This document shows, piece by piece, positions 25,500 through 35,451 of a DNA stretch of 64,000 nt; positions within the stretch are counted from its first letter, which is position 1, and each line of letters begins with the position of its first letter. Position numbers and translations under genes: made by a program. Source of the DNA: Rhizobiales bacterium 62-17 (GTDB lineage: Bacteria; Pseudomonadota; Alphaproteobacteria; Rhizobiales; Beijerinckiaceae); assembly GCA_001898965.1 (NCBI GenBank), contig MKVW01000006.1:366850-430849 (forward strand), written 5' to 3'. The notes below the pieces were generated by a model that was not told where the DNA came from, made no database searches, and saw only the letters and a program-made list of their open reading frames with translations.

Positions 25500-26570
25500 T
25501 CAGTGAGGCGCGTGGGTCAAGCGAAGCTCTTCCTTGGCTTCAACCGGTGCCGCGCGTTTCACTCTCACGCCGAGCAGGCGCAACTCGCCCTCGATCGCGC
25601 CTTTCAAAATTTGCAAACGAAACTCCAGGTGCGCATCAGGCTTTGGATTTTGGAAGGAGATATCGACGGCGTAAATGCCATGACGAGGCAGGCGCATGGT
25701 CACCGCAGCGAGGACCGAGCCGTTAAAGATATCGAGCAGCGCCATCGTATCGCTACGACATCCGTTGAACTCGATGTGGATCTCGCAATCCCACTGGCCG
25801 GCGGGCAGATAGATATAGGGGCCGAAAAAGATCGTTCGGGCGGGACCAGCCAGGAGTTTTGGGCCAGTCAATTGTCGATCTGGAGCATCGCCATCCTGAA
25901 ACCAGCGAGGGGACCAATGTACGACTTCGAAGGGGCGGCGTTTGGTTAAAGGATCATAACCATGGATGACGCTTTCCAGCGCATCTTGATCCTCACGCGG
26001 GAGCGTTTCTCTGAAGTCCGTGGTTGGCTGCCATTGCGGAAAGGTCACTCCCATGAAATCTCGGAGCGTTGTCGTATCGCCGAGCCGCGTCCGAAGGTTT
26101 TCGAGCTGCTCGTCGTTAGGCTCGATGCTGAAAAAGTGCATGATGTCCTGAGCAAGCTCCATAACCGACATAGTGTATCGATCGGGCCCGAGGATCAGGT
26201 TTCTGCTGGTATTCATCAGTTGTGATATCTGCACGGCAGTATGAGTTGATTGCCGCAAAGTGGTCAGCAAATCTTTGCCAGAATTTACTACGTTGAAAGC
26301 AAATATTTCTTCGAAATCATCGACACTTATGACGGTTGGAATGTCTGAATCAATGATCAATTGGATCAGACTCATTTGCGGCGCATCGCTATATAAAAGA
26401 ACTGATTTCCGTTTTTCCTGAGAAATACTTTTCCATGCGTCGCGCAACTGTTCGACGGTGACAGCATATATTTGCGTCGGCGCGCCGATGGTCTCCGTCG
26501 CGATCAGACTAATCAGCTCGCGTATCGCCTGGGATATCGGCGACATCGTGCCGCAAAGGCTCAAGAGCAT
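25500..26570 (-). CDS. Hypothetical protein with C-terminal beta-sandwich-like region
   Basis: A 356-residue protein I do not recognise. The N-terminal half (about 1-160) alternates helices and short strands (SVLLYSDAPQ, IPTVISVDDFEEIFAF) like a Rossmann or response-fold domain. The C-terminal third (about 245-345) is rich in beta strands: IFFGPYIYLPAGQWDCEIHI, MALLDIFNG, HLEFRLQIL. It resembles small carbohydrate-binding or jelly-roll modules. No signal peptide or membrane helix is seen. It diverges from the capsule export operon, and base composition is clearly more AT-rich than the flanking catabolic genes, as in the rest of the polysaccharide locus. A role in surface polysaccharide production is inferred from position only. 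Confidence 0.65.
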   Translation of the reverse strand: MLLSLCGTMSPISQAIRELISLIATETIGAPTQIYAVTVEQLRDAWKSISQEKRKSVLLYSDAPQMSLIQLIIDSDIPTVISVDDFEEIFAFNVVNSGKDLLTTLRQSTHTAVQISQLMNTSRNLILGPDRYTMSVMELAQDIMHFFSIEPNDEQLENLRTRLGDTTTLRDFMGVTFPQWQPTTDFRETLPREDQDALESVIHGYDPLTKRRPFEVVHWSPRWFQDGDAPDRQLTGPKLLAGPARTIFFGPYIYLPAGQWDCEIHIEFNGCRSDTMALLDIFNGSVLAAVTMRLPRHGIYAVDISFQNPKPDAHLEFRLQILKGAIEGELRLLGVRVKRAAPVEAKEELRLTHAPH

Positions 26571-26923
26571 AGGAATATTATCCTCGTATTCTGCGAATCG
26601 CAGAACTATATGATTTTACTCGCATCGGATGCGATGCCGACCAGTTTCCGGTCTCAATTGGCCACGATTTAGCTTGGTAGCTTCATACACCAGTATGTCC
26701 GAAATGGGTTCACGAATCGCCTGCTATCTCATTGATATCGCGGCGGTGAACCTGGCCTTAGCATCTTCGGCCGCTGAGATGGAATTTTGCCCTAATTGAA
26801 GGTAAAAGAAAGGGTATCAAAACCTTGCGACAACTATTCTGGAGCAATAGCTGTTTGGCGGCGCCGCGTGGTCGCCAAGAGTTGCGGGCTGCCGTTCGCA
26901 CGCCTCCAAAGAAAGCCGATTGA
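26571..26923. promoter_or_regulatory. Divergent control region upstream of capsule export operon
   Basis: A 353-bp AT-richer stretch without a supportable gene. It carries two short palindromes close to the hypothetical-protein start: TTCTGCG-N3-CGCAGAA at 26589-26605 and CGCATC-G-GATGCG at 26621-26633. The right part leads to the export operon start. No clear -10/-35 pair could be assigned. Confidence 0.45.
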
Positions 26924-28120
26924 ATGAGCATGAATTTGCCCGATGTTGTTGCCGGCTTTTCGCGGCCAAAGGCGGTGCTTGCGCCCGGTTCGGTCAATCA
27001 CATCTTAGATAAAGCCGAGCGCCGGGCTCGCTTGATCAAGAAACTCATTTTGGCGGTGATGATCGTTCCGCCGATCTTGGCGGTCTTCTACTACGGTTTG
27101 TTTGCGGCGGACCGGTATGTCTCGGAAACCAATATCATCGTTCGAAGCGTCTCCAGCAAGCGCGCGGCCGGCGGGTTGGACATGGTGCTTCAGACGTTTG
27201 GTATTTCGCGAGCCGTCGACGACACCAATGCCGTTCAGAACTTCATGCTGTCGCGTGATGCCGTGCGTGCGCTGGAGAGCCGGCTTCCACTGCGAGAAAT
27301 CTTCTCCAACTCCAATGCCGATATTTTCACGCGGTTTCCACGTTTCTGGCTGTGGAAGAACGATACCTTTGAGCGGCTTTACGAATACTATCTCGATCGC
27401 GTGACGGTCATTCAGGATCCGTCGAAAGGTATTACGACGATAAGAGCGGTTGCCTTCCAGCCTGAAGATGGACTGCGCATTACACAAGAATTACTGAAAA
27501 TCTCCGAGGAAATGGTCAACCGCATGAATGTGCGGGCACAGGCGGATACCGTCAAATCGGCGCAGTTGGCCGTTGATGACGCGGGTAATCGATTGATCGA
27601 GGCGCAAAAGGAACTGACCCGATATCGGAATCGCGAACTGATCGTCGATCCATCAAAGTCGTCCCAATCGGTCCTGGATACGATCACGTCGCTTGCGACC
27701 GAATATACGCAGACGCAAGCGCAAGTGCAGGAAATGACCAGATTGGCTCCGAACAACCCGGCTATTGCGGCGCGGCAGGCCCGGGCGGATGCCTTGCGAG
27801 CGCGTATAGCGGAAGAACGCGAAAAGCTTGCTGGCAGCGATTCGGCGATGGCCAAGAAAATCGAGGGCTACGAACAACTGTCTGCCGCGCGGGATATCGC
27901 CGAAAAAGGTTTGGCGACGGCCAGTAACTCACTGGAGACCGCTCGGCAGGAGGCTAGGCGACAGCAAATCTACATCGAACAGATCGTTTCTCCCAATCTG
28001 CCGGACCAATCGACCGAACCGGAACGGATACGGATGATCCTGACTTATCTGGTCGTTTCGTGCATGCTGGGCGCAATCTTGTGGTTGCTGAACGCTGGTA
28101 CGCAGGAGCACGCAAACTAA
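26924..28120 (+). CDS. KpsE/CtrB/RkpR-type capsule export inner-membrane protein (first copy)
   Basis: A 398-residue polysaccharide co-polymerase-3 protein. One membrane helix lies near residues 43-62 (LILAVMIVPPILAVFYYGLF), followed by the AADRYVSETNIIVRS beta segment. A long coiled-coil-rich periplasmic domain (about 180-350) comes next, then the IVSPNLPDQSTEPERI motif and a second helix near the C-terminus. Such proteins span the periplasm and link the ABC exporter to an outer-membrane channel for capsule (group 2/K-antigen) export. The stop overlaps the KpsM-type permease start (TAATG). A second, diverged protein of the same family is encoded two genes downstream. Confidence 0.88.
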   Translation: MSMNLPDVVAGFSRPKAVLAPGSVNHILDKAERRARLIKKLILAVMIVPPILAVFYYGLFAADRYVSETNIIVRSVSSKRAAGGLDMVLQTFGISRAVDDTNAVQNFMLSRDAVRALESRLPLREIFSNSNADIFTRFPRFWLWKNDTFERLYEYYLDRVTVIQDPSKGITTIRAVAFQPEDGLRITQELLKISEEMVNRMNVRAQADTVKSAQLAVDDAGNRLIEAQKELTRYRNRELIVDPSKSSQSVLDTITSLATEYTQTQAQVQEMTRLAPNNPAIAARQARADALRARIAEEREKLAGSDSAMAKKIEGYEQLSAARDIAEKGLATASNSLETARQEARRQQIYIEQIVSPNLPDQSTEPERIRMILTYLVVSCMLGAILWLLNAGTQEHAN

Positions 28121-28941
28121 TGTTCTCAGATGTGTTTTCTGCTTTCGACAAGCGCTCTCGAAGGTCCAATTTTCTGACTGGAGCCAAGGTACAAGCTCGC
28201 ATTGTTTCGGCATTGATGATCCGCGAAGCCGTGGGTCGTTACGGCCATGAAAATCTGGGCTTCTTCTGGGTTATTGGTGAGCCACTGTTGCTGACGACCG
28301 GCGTCATGGCACTATGGAGCTTCACCCATGTTTCTCATGATGCGTCGGTCGGTGTCGTGCCCTTTGCATTGACGGGCTATTCGATGTTGACGCTGTGGCG
28401 TCAGATCGTTTTCCGCTCCTTGCACGGCATGCGATACGGAGCCGCTCTGACATTTCATGCCAATGTCAAATATCTCGACATTCTGCTGGCGCGTTCATTG
28501 TTGGAAACCGTCGGCATTATGGCGGCGTTCGTCGTCGCTTATTTGCCTTTGTATCTCCTCGGCGCTTTGCCGCTGCCTAACGATCCGCTTCTCTTGTTCG
28601 GCGGCTGGCTGCTCATGGCATGGTTCTGCGCGGGATTCGGTCTGCTTATTGCGGCCTTGACGGAGCTTAGCGACATTCTGGAACGCTTCATCCATCCGGT
28701 GATGTATTTGACGCTACCGCTGACCGGGGCGTTTTACATGGTTGATTGGATGCCGCTGAAGATTCAAAAGTATCTTTTGATGTCTCCACTCGTGCATGGA
28801 ATCGAAATGTTTCGAGCCGGGGTGTTCCCGCCGAGCGTTGTGACCCACTACGATCCGTATTTCCTGGCCTTGTGCGCCCTGCTGACGACGGGGATTGGTT
28901 TTCCGTTGATGCTGTATGCACAACGGCATGTCGAGCTTTGA
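28120..28941 (+). CDS. KpsM-type polysaccharide ABC exporter permease
   Basis: A 273-residue ABC-2 type membrane protein. The start is ATG 28120, overlapping the preceding stop. After a short cytoplasmic head with MIREAVGRYGHENLGFFWVI, the typical KpsM/RkpT signature, come about six hydrophobic segments. These include LSDILERFIHPVMYLTLPLT and a final MLYAQRHVEL tail. With the downstream ATPase it would move a complete lipid-linked polysaccharide across the inner membrane. Confidence 0.9.
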   Translation: MFSDVFSAFDKRSRRSNFLTGAKVQARIVSALMIREAVGRYGHENLGFFWVIGEPLLLTTGVMALWSFTHVSHDASVGVVPFALTGYSMLTLWRQIVFRSLHGMRYGAALTFHANVKYLDILLARSLLETVGIMAAFVVAYLPLYLLGALPLPNDPLLLFGGWLLMAWFCAGFGLLIAALTELSDILERFIHPVMYLTLPLTGAFYMVDWMPLKIQKYLLMSPLVHGIEMFRAGVFPPSVVTHYDPYFLALCALLTTGIGFPLMLYAQRHVEL

Positions 28942-28946
28942 TCCTT

Positions 28947-30155
28947 ATGACTGACACAAAGACCGATACTCCTCTTGTCGTTCGTCAGATTGAACTGCGG
29001 CCTTTGGAGTCGCGAGGTTATCTGACGCCTGTCGATGAAGTTTGGGCTGAACCCAAGCCGCAATCATTCTTCCGCCGTCATGCTCTCTTCCTGCTGACCA
29101 TGGTCGTGCCGGTCTTCCTGGCGTTTGTGTATTTGTTTTTCATCGCATCCGATCGCTATGTTTCGGAAGCGCGCTTTATCGTTCGAACTTCGGCTGGTGG
29201 CACTGGGCTTGAAGGGCTGGCGTCCCTGGTTTCAACGCAGGGTATGTCTCGTGCCAACGATGAAACCTTTGCCGTCAACGAATATATCATGTCTCGCGAC
29301 GCGGCTGATCTTCTGATAGCGAACAACGGATTGCGAGACGTATTAGCGCGACCGGAAGCTGATATTTTCAACCGCTTCCCGAATTTTTTCACACGAGACA
29401 CCAAAACAAAGCTCTATCGTCAATATGAGCATATGGTCAGCGCCGATATCGAAGGGGCGACCGGTATTAGTACGTTGGAGGTTACGGCTTTTCGCCCCGA
29501 CGATGCACAGATGATGGCGAAGGCTCTGCTAAAATATGCCGAGGAGCTTATCAATCGACTGAACGAACGCGCGCATCGCGACGCGCTTCGTTATGCCAAG
29601 AGCATCGTCGATGATGCCAGAGCGGATTTTACCAAACTTGAGGGCCGTATCTCCGAATGGCGAAATAAATCGGGCACTGTCGACCCTGGCAAAGAATCGC
29701 TCGCGGCGCTCGAACAGATCGGCAAAATGACGACGGAATTGGCGGCGATGGAAGCGACGCTGGCTCAGACGATTGCTTTGACGCCGGCCAATCCGTCTAT
29801 TCCGGCGTTGCGCGAACGGGTGTTGTCAAACCGCAGTGCGATTGATCGGCTCAAGCGCGATGTCGTCGGCAATGATACTTCGGTTGCCAACAAGCTGGCT
29901 ATGTATGAGCAGTTCGTCGTTGAGCGCGAGATTGCCGCCAAGGCAATGGGCGCTGCGGACTTAAACTATCTGAAGGCTCGCCAAGATGCGGAACGCCAGC
30001 AGCTCTATCTGCAAACCATCGTCGAGCCCAATTTGCCCGACCAGTACACTTATCCCCGCCGCCTTCTATATCTTTTGGGAGTGATCGCCGTCTGCGGTCT
30101 GATCTTCCTCATCATCCGCTCGATCACTCAGATCGCAATGGAGCATTCGGCGTGA
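28947..30155 (+). CDS. KpsE/CtrB/RkpR-type capsule export inner-membrane protein (second copy)
   Basis: A 402-residue protein of the same family as the gene at 26924 but clearly diverged. An N-terminal helix lies near residues 46-67 (HALFLLTMVVPVFLAFVYLF), followed by FIASDRYVSEARFIVRTSAG. A coiled-coil domain, the IVEPNLPDQYTYPRRLLYLL motif and a C-terminal helix complete it. ATG 28947 is chosen because it immediately precedes the conserved region and lies 5 nt after the permease stop. Its stop overlaps the ATPase start (GTGA). Two such proteins in one export operon is unusual. Confidence 0.88.
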   Translation: MTDTKTDTPLVVRQIELRPLESRGYLTPVDEVWAEPKPQSFFRRHALFLLTMVVPVFLAFVYLFFIASDRYVSEARFIVRTSAGGTGLEGLASLVSTQGMSRANDETFAVNEYIMSRDAADLLIANNGLRDVLARPEADIFNRFPNFFTRDTKTKLYRQYEHMVSADIEGATGISTLEVTAFRPDDAQMMAKALLKYAEELINRLNERAHRDALRYAKSIVDDARADFTKLEGRISEWRNKSGTVDPGKESLAALEQIGKMTTELAAMEATLAQTIALTPANPSIPALRERVLSNRSAIDRLKRDVVGNDTSVANKLAMYEQFVVEREIAAKAMGAADLNYLKARQDAERQQLYLQTIVEPNLPDQYTYPRRLLYLLGVIAVCGLIFLIIRSITQIAMEHSA

Positions 30156-30958
30156 GCATGATTGGACGCGTTCGTGATCGGTTAATGCCGCAGGCTATTC
30201 GCCGTGGCATGCGGATGTATGAATGGGCGGAGAGCGAAATTGAAGCCGCCGGCTATGCGATGCGCAAACGTCGCGAGGAACAGGCGCTTGCGTTGAAGCC
30301 TAGAGACCGCACGATCAGGCTGACCAATATCGTGAAAGAGTATCACACGCCCATTGGTCTGCGCCGAGTGCTCGACAATGTTAATTTTGAAGTCGCGCCT
30401 GGCGAGAAAGTTGCGGTTCTAGGACGCAATGGTGCTGGTAAGTCGACCTTGGTCAAGCTGATCGGTGGCGTTGAGCCGCCGACGTCCGGCGATATTTACA
30501 AAGGCCTTTTCATGTCGTGGCCGTTGGCTTTCAGCGGCGGTCTCGAAGGCCATATGACAGGCATCGACAATATTCGGTTCATTGCGCGTGTCTATGATCG
30601 ACCGGTTCAAGACGTCGTCGAATTCGTCGATAACTTCGCCGAACTGGGCAAGCAATTATTCGTGCCGGTCAAGCACTACTCGTCGGGTATGAGCATGCGC
30701 CTGGCGTTCGGATTGACGTTGGCGATCGATTTTGAGTGTTTTTTGATCGACGAAGTTTTGTCGGTTGGTGATCAGCGATTTCATCAGAAATGCTATGATG
30801 AATTGTTCGTCAAACGGGCTGATACAGCGATGATTCTGGTAAGCCATGACGTTGCGATCTTAAAAAAATTCTGCGACCGCGCCGTAATTCTCAAAGGTGG
30901 GCGCAGCCGCGTTTTCGATGACGTTGATTTCGCGATCAGCATCTACCACACGCTGTAA
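30152..30958 (+). CDS. KpsT-type polysaccharide ABC exporter ATPase
   Basis: A 268-residue cytoplasmic ATPase. Walker A is GRNGAGKSTL (about residues 91-100). The KpsT-type signature is YSSGMSMRLAFGLTLAIDFE, and Walker B is CFLIDEVLSVGDQRF. The first 50 residues form a basic helical extension (RRGMRMYEWAESEIEAAGY) before the usual IRLTNIVKEYHT start of KpsT proteins. No Wzt-like carbohydrate-binding tail is present, fitting a capsule-type rather than O-antigen-type exporter. The start is GTG 30152 overlapping the previous stop; an ATG at 30158 is an alternative. Confidence 0.9.
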   Translation: MSMIGRVRDRLMPQAIRRGMRMYEWAESEIEAAGYAMRKRREEQALALKPRDRTIRLTNIVKEYHTPIGLRRVLDNVNFEVAPGEKVAVLGRNGAGKSTLVKLIGGVEPPTSGDIYKGLFMSWPLAFSGGLEGHMTGIDNIRFIARVYDRPVQDVVEFVDNFAELGKQLFVPVKHYSSGMSMRLAFGLTLAIDFECFLIDEVLSVGDQRFHQKCYDELFVKRADTAMILVSHDVAILKKFCDRAVILKGGRSRVFDDVDFAISIYHTL

Positions 30959-30967
30959 GCGTGCTGA

Positions 30968-31951
30968 TCAGCTGGCCTCAATGGTGCGCCAGTAGTCGAG
31001 CAGATTATCGAGCGTCTGAGCCAACGGAATGATCGGCTTCCATCCGGTCTTCTCGCGCAATTTGCGAGAGCTCCCACTTGCCTTTGGAATGTCGGACGGG
31101 CGCAGGCGGTTCGGATCTGTCTGGATATTTAGAGGACAGCGAGCTGCTTGCCGCAGTAAAGCCAAGGCTTCTTCTATCGCAAGAGGAACTTCCGAAGAGA
31201 CGTTTAGAATCTCGCCAGAGGCAAAGGCCGTGGGATGATCAAGAATGGCGATATAGGCTTCAACGACATCCCGCACATCGAGAAACTCACGTACGGCCGA
31301 TAAATTGCCGACTTGCAGGACCGCCGGTTGGCGCTCCTGCTCGATAGCGGCGATCTGGGCCGCAAAGGCTGGAAGGACGAATCTCCGGTCTTGTCCTGGG
31401 CCGGTATGGTTGAATGGACGAACAGTGATCAGCTTCACTGTCGCAGGCAAGATGTCGAGGAGCGCCATTTCCGCCGCAAGCTTTGAACGGCCATAGGCAC
31501 TCATCGGGCGCGGCAGCGTGTCTTCCGAGGCCGGGCCGTCACGGAAGCTGGCCCCATAAACCTCCGATGTGCTGACGTTCAGAAAAGTAGCCTCCGGCGC
31601 ATGGAGCGCGCACGCCACGGCCAGGCTAATGGAGCCACCGAGATTGGCATCCCACGTGGCCGCGGTTTGCTGCAATGACGAGCCGACCGAGGCTTGGGCA
31701 GCAAGATGGATAATGAGATCAGGGCGTGTTTGGCCTAGGGCGTGTTCGAGACTGTCACGATCGTCGAGATCGCCGACAACAGGCGTCCAGCCTTGTCGCT
31801 CCACCAGATCGGCGGATCGGCGCAGCAGAAACAATTGAGCGTCCGGCCATCGCTGCGCGAGGCGAGGGGTGAGCCATCCACCGACGAAACCAGTTCCGCC
31901 GGTGACGAGGATGCGACGGTAACTGACGGCCTGCGGAGCATCTTGGGACAT
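30968..31951 (-). CDS. rmd: GDP-4-keto-6-deoxy-D-mannose reductase-like epimerase
   Basis: A 327-residue extended short-chain dehydrogenase. The NAD(P) loop is TGGTGFVGGWL (about residues 17-27). The serine/tyrosine/lysine triad is seen in NVSTSEVYG and in AYGRSKLAAE, and the RPFNHTGPGQ motif is typical of the Gmd/Rmd/Fcl group. Being encoded 4 nt behind gmd strongly suggests it reduces the 4-keto product to GDP-D-rhamnose; a GDP-talose or fucose-type outcome cannot be excluded. It converges on the export operon with only 9 nt between stops. Confidence 0.8.
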   Translation of the reverse strand: MSQDAPQAVSYRRILVTGGTGFVGGWLTPRLAQRWPDAQLFLLRRSADLVERQGWTPVVGDLDDRDSLEHALGQTRPDLIIHLAAQASVGSSLQQTAATWDANLGGSISLAVACALHAPEATFLNVSTSEVYGASFRDGPASEDTLPRPMSAYGRSKLAAEMALLDILPATVKLITVRPFNHTGPGQDRRFVLPAFAAQIAAIEQERQPAVLQVGNLSAVREFLDVRDVVEAYIAILDHPTAFASGEILNVSSEVPLAIEEALALLRQAARCPLNIQTDPNRLRPSDIPKASGSSRKLREKTGWKPIIPLAQTLDNLLDYWRTIEAS

Positions 31952-31955
31952 CGAT

Positions 31956-33268
<1,313 letters not shown>

Positions 33269-35377
33269 ATGTTTGAAGTATATGATGCTTGGCGAAATCT
33301 GGTGTTTCGGCTGGGGATCGGCCGGCACGCTGATTTTCGGGGGCAGGCGAACGCATTTTGGCGCGTTCAGCAATTTGCAAAAGCGGCGACCTGCTATCGG
33401 CTGCATCTTTTACAACATCCAAACGACTACGGCTCCTGGCTGGATCTAGGGTTCTGTGAGTCATTCGCCGGTCGGAAGGTCGCGGCAGAGCGCGCCTATT
33501 CGATGGCGCGGGCTGTTTCACCGCAATCGGCGGATGCTCTCTTGGCCCTGGCGCGCCGGCAGGCTGCGATTGGGCGTAAACTCAGCGCCTTCGCGTATTA
33601 TCGGCGCGCCCTGCTTGCAGCTCCAGCTCTTGAACTGGAAGCCCAGGACCGATCGTTTCTTGGCGATGCCTATCTGGATGAAGCTTTGTCCGTTCAGTCC
33701 GGCGATCACAGCGTTTTCCTGGATATCACCGACATTCTGCGTTACCTGCGGCACAATAATCATGGGACGGGAATTCAACGTGTTCTTCTTTCGATGGTTT
33801 CAGCTTGGTTTCGGAAGTTCCGTCGTCAGGATGTGACGTTCGTTTTTTGCCGCGAGGGCCAGAGTCAGATTTTTCAGATCGCTGAAGAAGATCTTGCGGC
33901 GCTGGTTCAAGCCACCGAGGACCCCGCGGCGACCGTTAAAATCTACCAGCCTTATCTCGACAAGATCTATGCAGAAGCACCGCTCGTGGAATTTAAGCGA
34001 AGCGATGCTTTCGTCATCATGGGGGCCTTTTGGATATCGATCGACTATCTGCGATCGTTCGTCGATCTGCGATCACGAGGCGTTCTTATTGGCGCCTATA
34101 TCTACGATCTCATTCCGGTAACGCATCCTGAATTCGTGAATCAATCCGATTTGAACGGCGTTCTAGATCGGTTTGGCGATGTCTTTTCGCAAGTTGATTT
34201 CGTCTGCACGATTTCCGATTTTGTCGCGACAGAGGTGCGGGAGATTCTTCGTGACCGCCTCGGTCGTTCCATTCCCGTCGTTGCTGTACCTCTGGCACAT
34301 GATCCGCCCCCCGGTGGGGACGGTCAGATTGAAGCGGCGTTCCTGAAGGCCCTGCCGCCCGAATATGTCTTGTGTATGTGTACGATCGAGGGTCGTAAGA
34401 ACCATCTGCTGCTCTTCGAAGTATGGGCGCGTCTTTTGGCAAAGTACGGCGACGCGACGCCGCCTTTAATCGTCGTTGGCAGATGGGGATGGCGTAGCGA
34501 GGCGTTCAAGAAGCGTCTTGAGGAAACACAGTATCTGTCGGGCAAGATCATCGTTCTCGGCAATCTGTCGGATGCGAAGATCGATCATTTGTATCGCCAT
34601 TGCCTGTTTACCGTTTTTCCGAGCTTTGCCGAAGGCTGGGGCTTGCCGGTGGGCGAGAGCTTGGCTTGTGGAACGCCGTGCATCGCTTCGAATGCGACTT
34701 CGATTCCCGAAGTGGGGGGCGATCTCGTTCGCTATATTGATCCTTTCGATCCCGTGGCTGCTTATCCAATCATCGAAAAGCCGCTCATTGATCGACAAGA
34801 CCTCGCCGATTGGCGGGCAAAGATTGCGTCGACTTTTCGACCTAGGTCTTGGGGCGATGTTGTCGACAATTTCCTTATCCAGGTCGATCATTGTACCCAA
34901 TCCGCCAAGCCGCAACCCGTGAAAGAGCCCGAAGCGCTTGCTGCGGGAACGACTTATCATTTCGATCGTACTGTCGATGGTTCGGCGAACAATTGGCGAA
35001 ATCGGTCGCATAAATTTATCTTGCAAGATGGTTGGCACGGCATTGAAAACTGGGGGGTATGGTCTTCAAAACCTGCGGCTCAGCTGTCCATTACGACGAC
35101 ACTTGCTGTTGGCTCTCAGGTGATTGTCCGCTTTCTCATCTTGAGCGCCCCTCCTAAACGAGCGGCGCAGATCAATTTAAAAGACCTCCAAACTGGTGTT
35201 GCGGTTCGCGCCTTAGTTCCGGCCGATAAATCGGTTTGGGTGGAGATGACGGCGGTCGTCAATGAAACGCAGAAGCTCGTACTTTGTCTGGAGCGCATCG
35301 ATGCAAGTTATGCTCAGTCCGATCCAGACCGTTCGCTCTACTTGGGACTATGTGCCTTGGTTTTCGAAGCCAAGTAG
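33269..35377 (+). CDS. TPR-containing family 4 glycosyltransferase with C-terminal beta domain
   Basis: A 702-residue protein in three parts. Residues about 20-140 form TPR-like helical repeats (CYRLHLLQHPNDYGSWLDLG). A family-4 GT-B glycosyltransferase region follows (about 150-540), opening with FLDITDILRYLRHN and TGIQRV. It contains CTIEGRKNHLLLFEVWARLL and the donor-binding EX7E-type motif in FPSFAEGWGLPVGESLACG. Residues about 555-702 form a beta-rich module with GWHGIENWGVWSSKPAAQL, reminiscent of carbohydrate-binding sandwiches found on other glycan enzymes. ATG 33269 is preferred; a TTG at 33260 is in frame. It probably adds sugars, perhaps GDP-D-rhamnose, to the polysaccharide. Confidence 0.82.
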   Translation: MFEVYDAWRNLVFRLGIGRHADFRGQANAFWRVQQFAKAATCYRLHLLQHPNDYGSWLDLGFCESFAGRKVAAERAYSMARAVSPQSADALLALARRQAAIGRKLSAFAYYRRALLAAPALELEAQDRSFLGDAYLDEALSVQSGDHSVFLDITDILRYLRHNNHGTGIQRVLLSMVSAWFRKFRRQDVTFVFCREGQSQIFQIAEEDLAALVQATEDPAATVKIYQPYLDKIYAEAPLVEFKRSDAFVIMGAFWISIDYLRSFVDLRSRGVLIGAYIYDLIPVTHPEFVNQSDLNGVLDRFGDVFSQVDFVCTISDFVATEVREILRDRLGRSIPVVAVPLAHDPPPGGDGQIEAAFLKALPPEYVLCMCTIEGRKNHLLLFEVWARLLAKYGDATPPLIVVGRWGWRSEAFKKRLEETQYLSGKIIVLGNLSDAKIDHLYRHCLFTVFPSFAEGWGLPVGESLACGTPCIASNATSIPEVGGDLVRYIDPFDPVAAYPIIEKPLIDRQDLADWRAKIASTFRPRSWGDVVDNFLIQVDHCTQSAKPQPVKEPEALAAGTTYHFDRTVDGSANNWRNRSHKFILQDGWHGIENWGVWSSKPAAQLSITTTLAVGSQVIVRFLILSAPPKRAAQINLKDLQTGVAVRALVPADKSVWVEMTAVVNETQKLVLCLERIDASYAQSDPDRSLYLGLCALVFEAK

Positions 35378-35451
35378 GAGAACGAGGCGAGCTTAGGGCC
35401 AGATTTGAATCGCGGGGGGTAGCGTATTCATAGTGACGGATATTCTACTGA

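Noticed and set aside
26924-30155. The two KpsE-type genes as an assembly duplication
   Set aside because: The proteins share only family-level similarity and differ throughout, so they are real paralogues.
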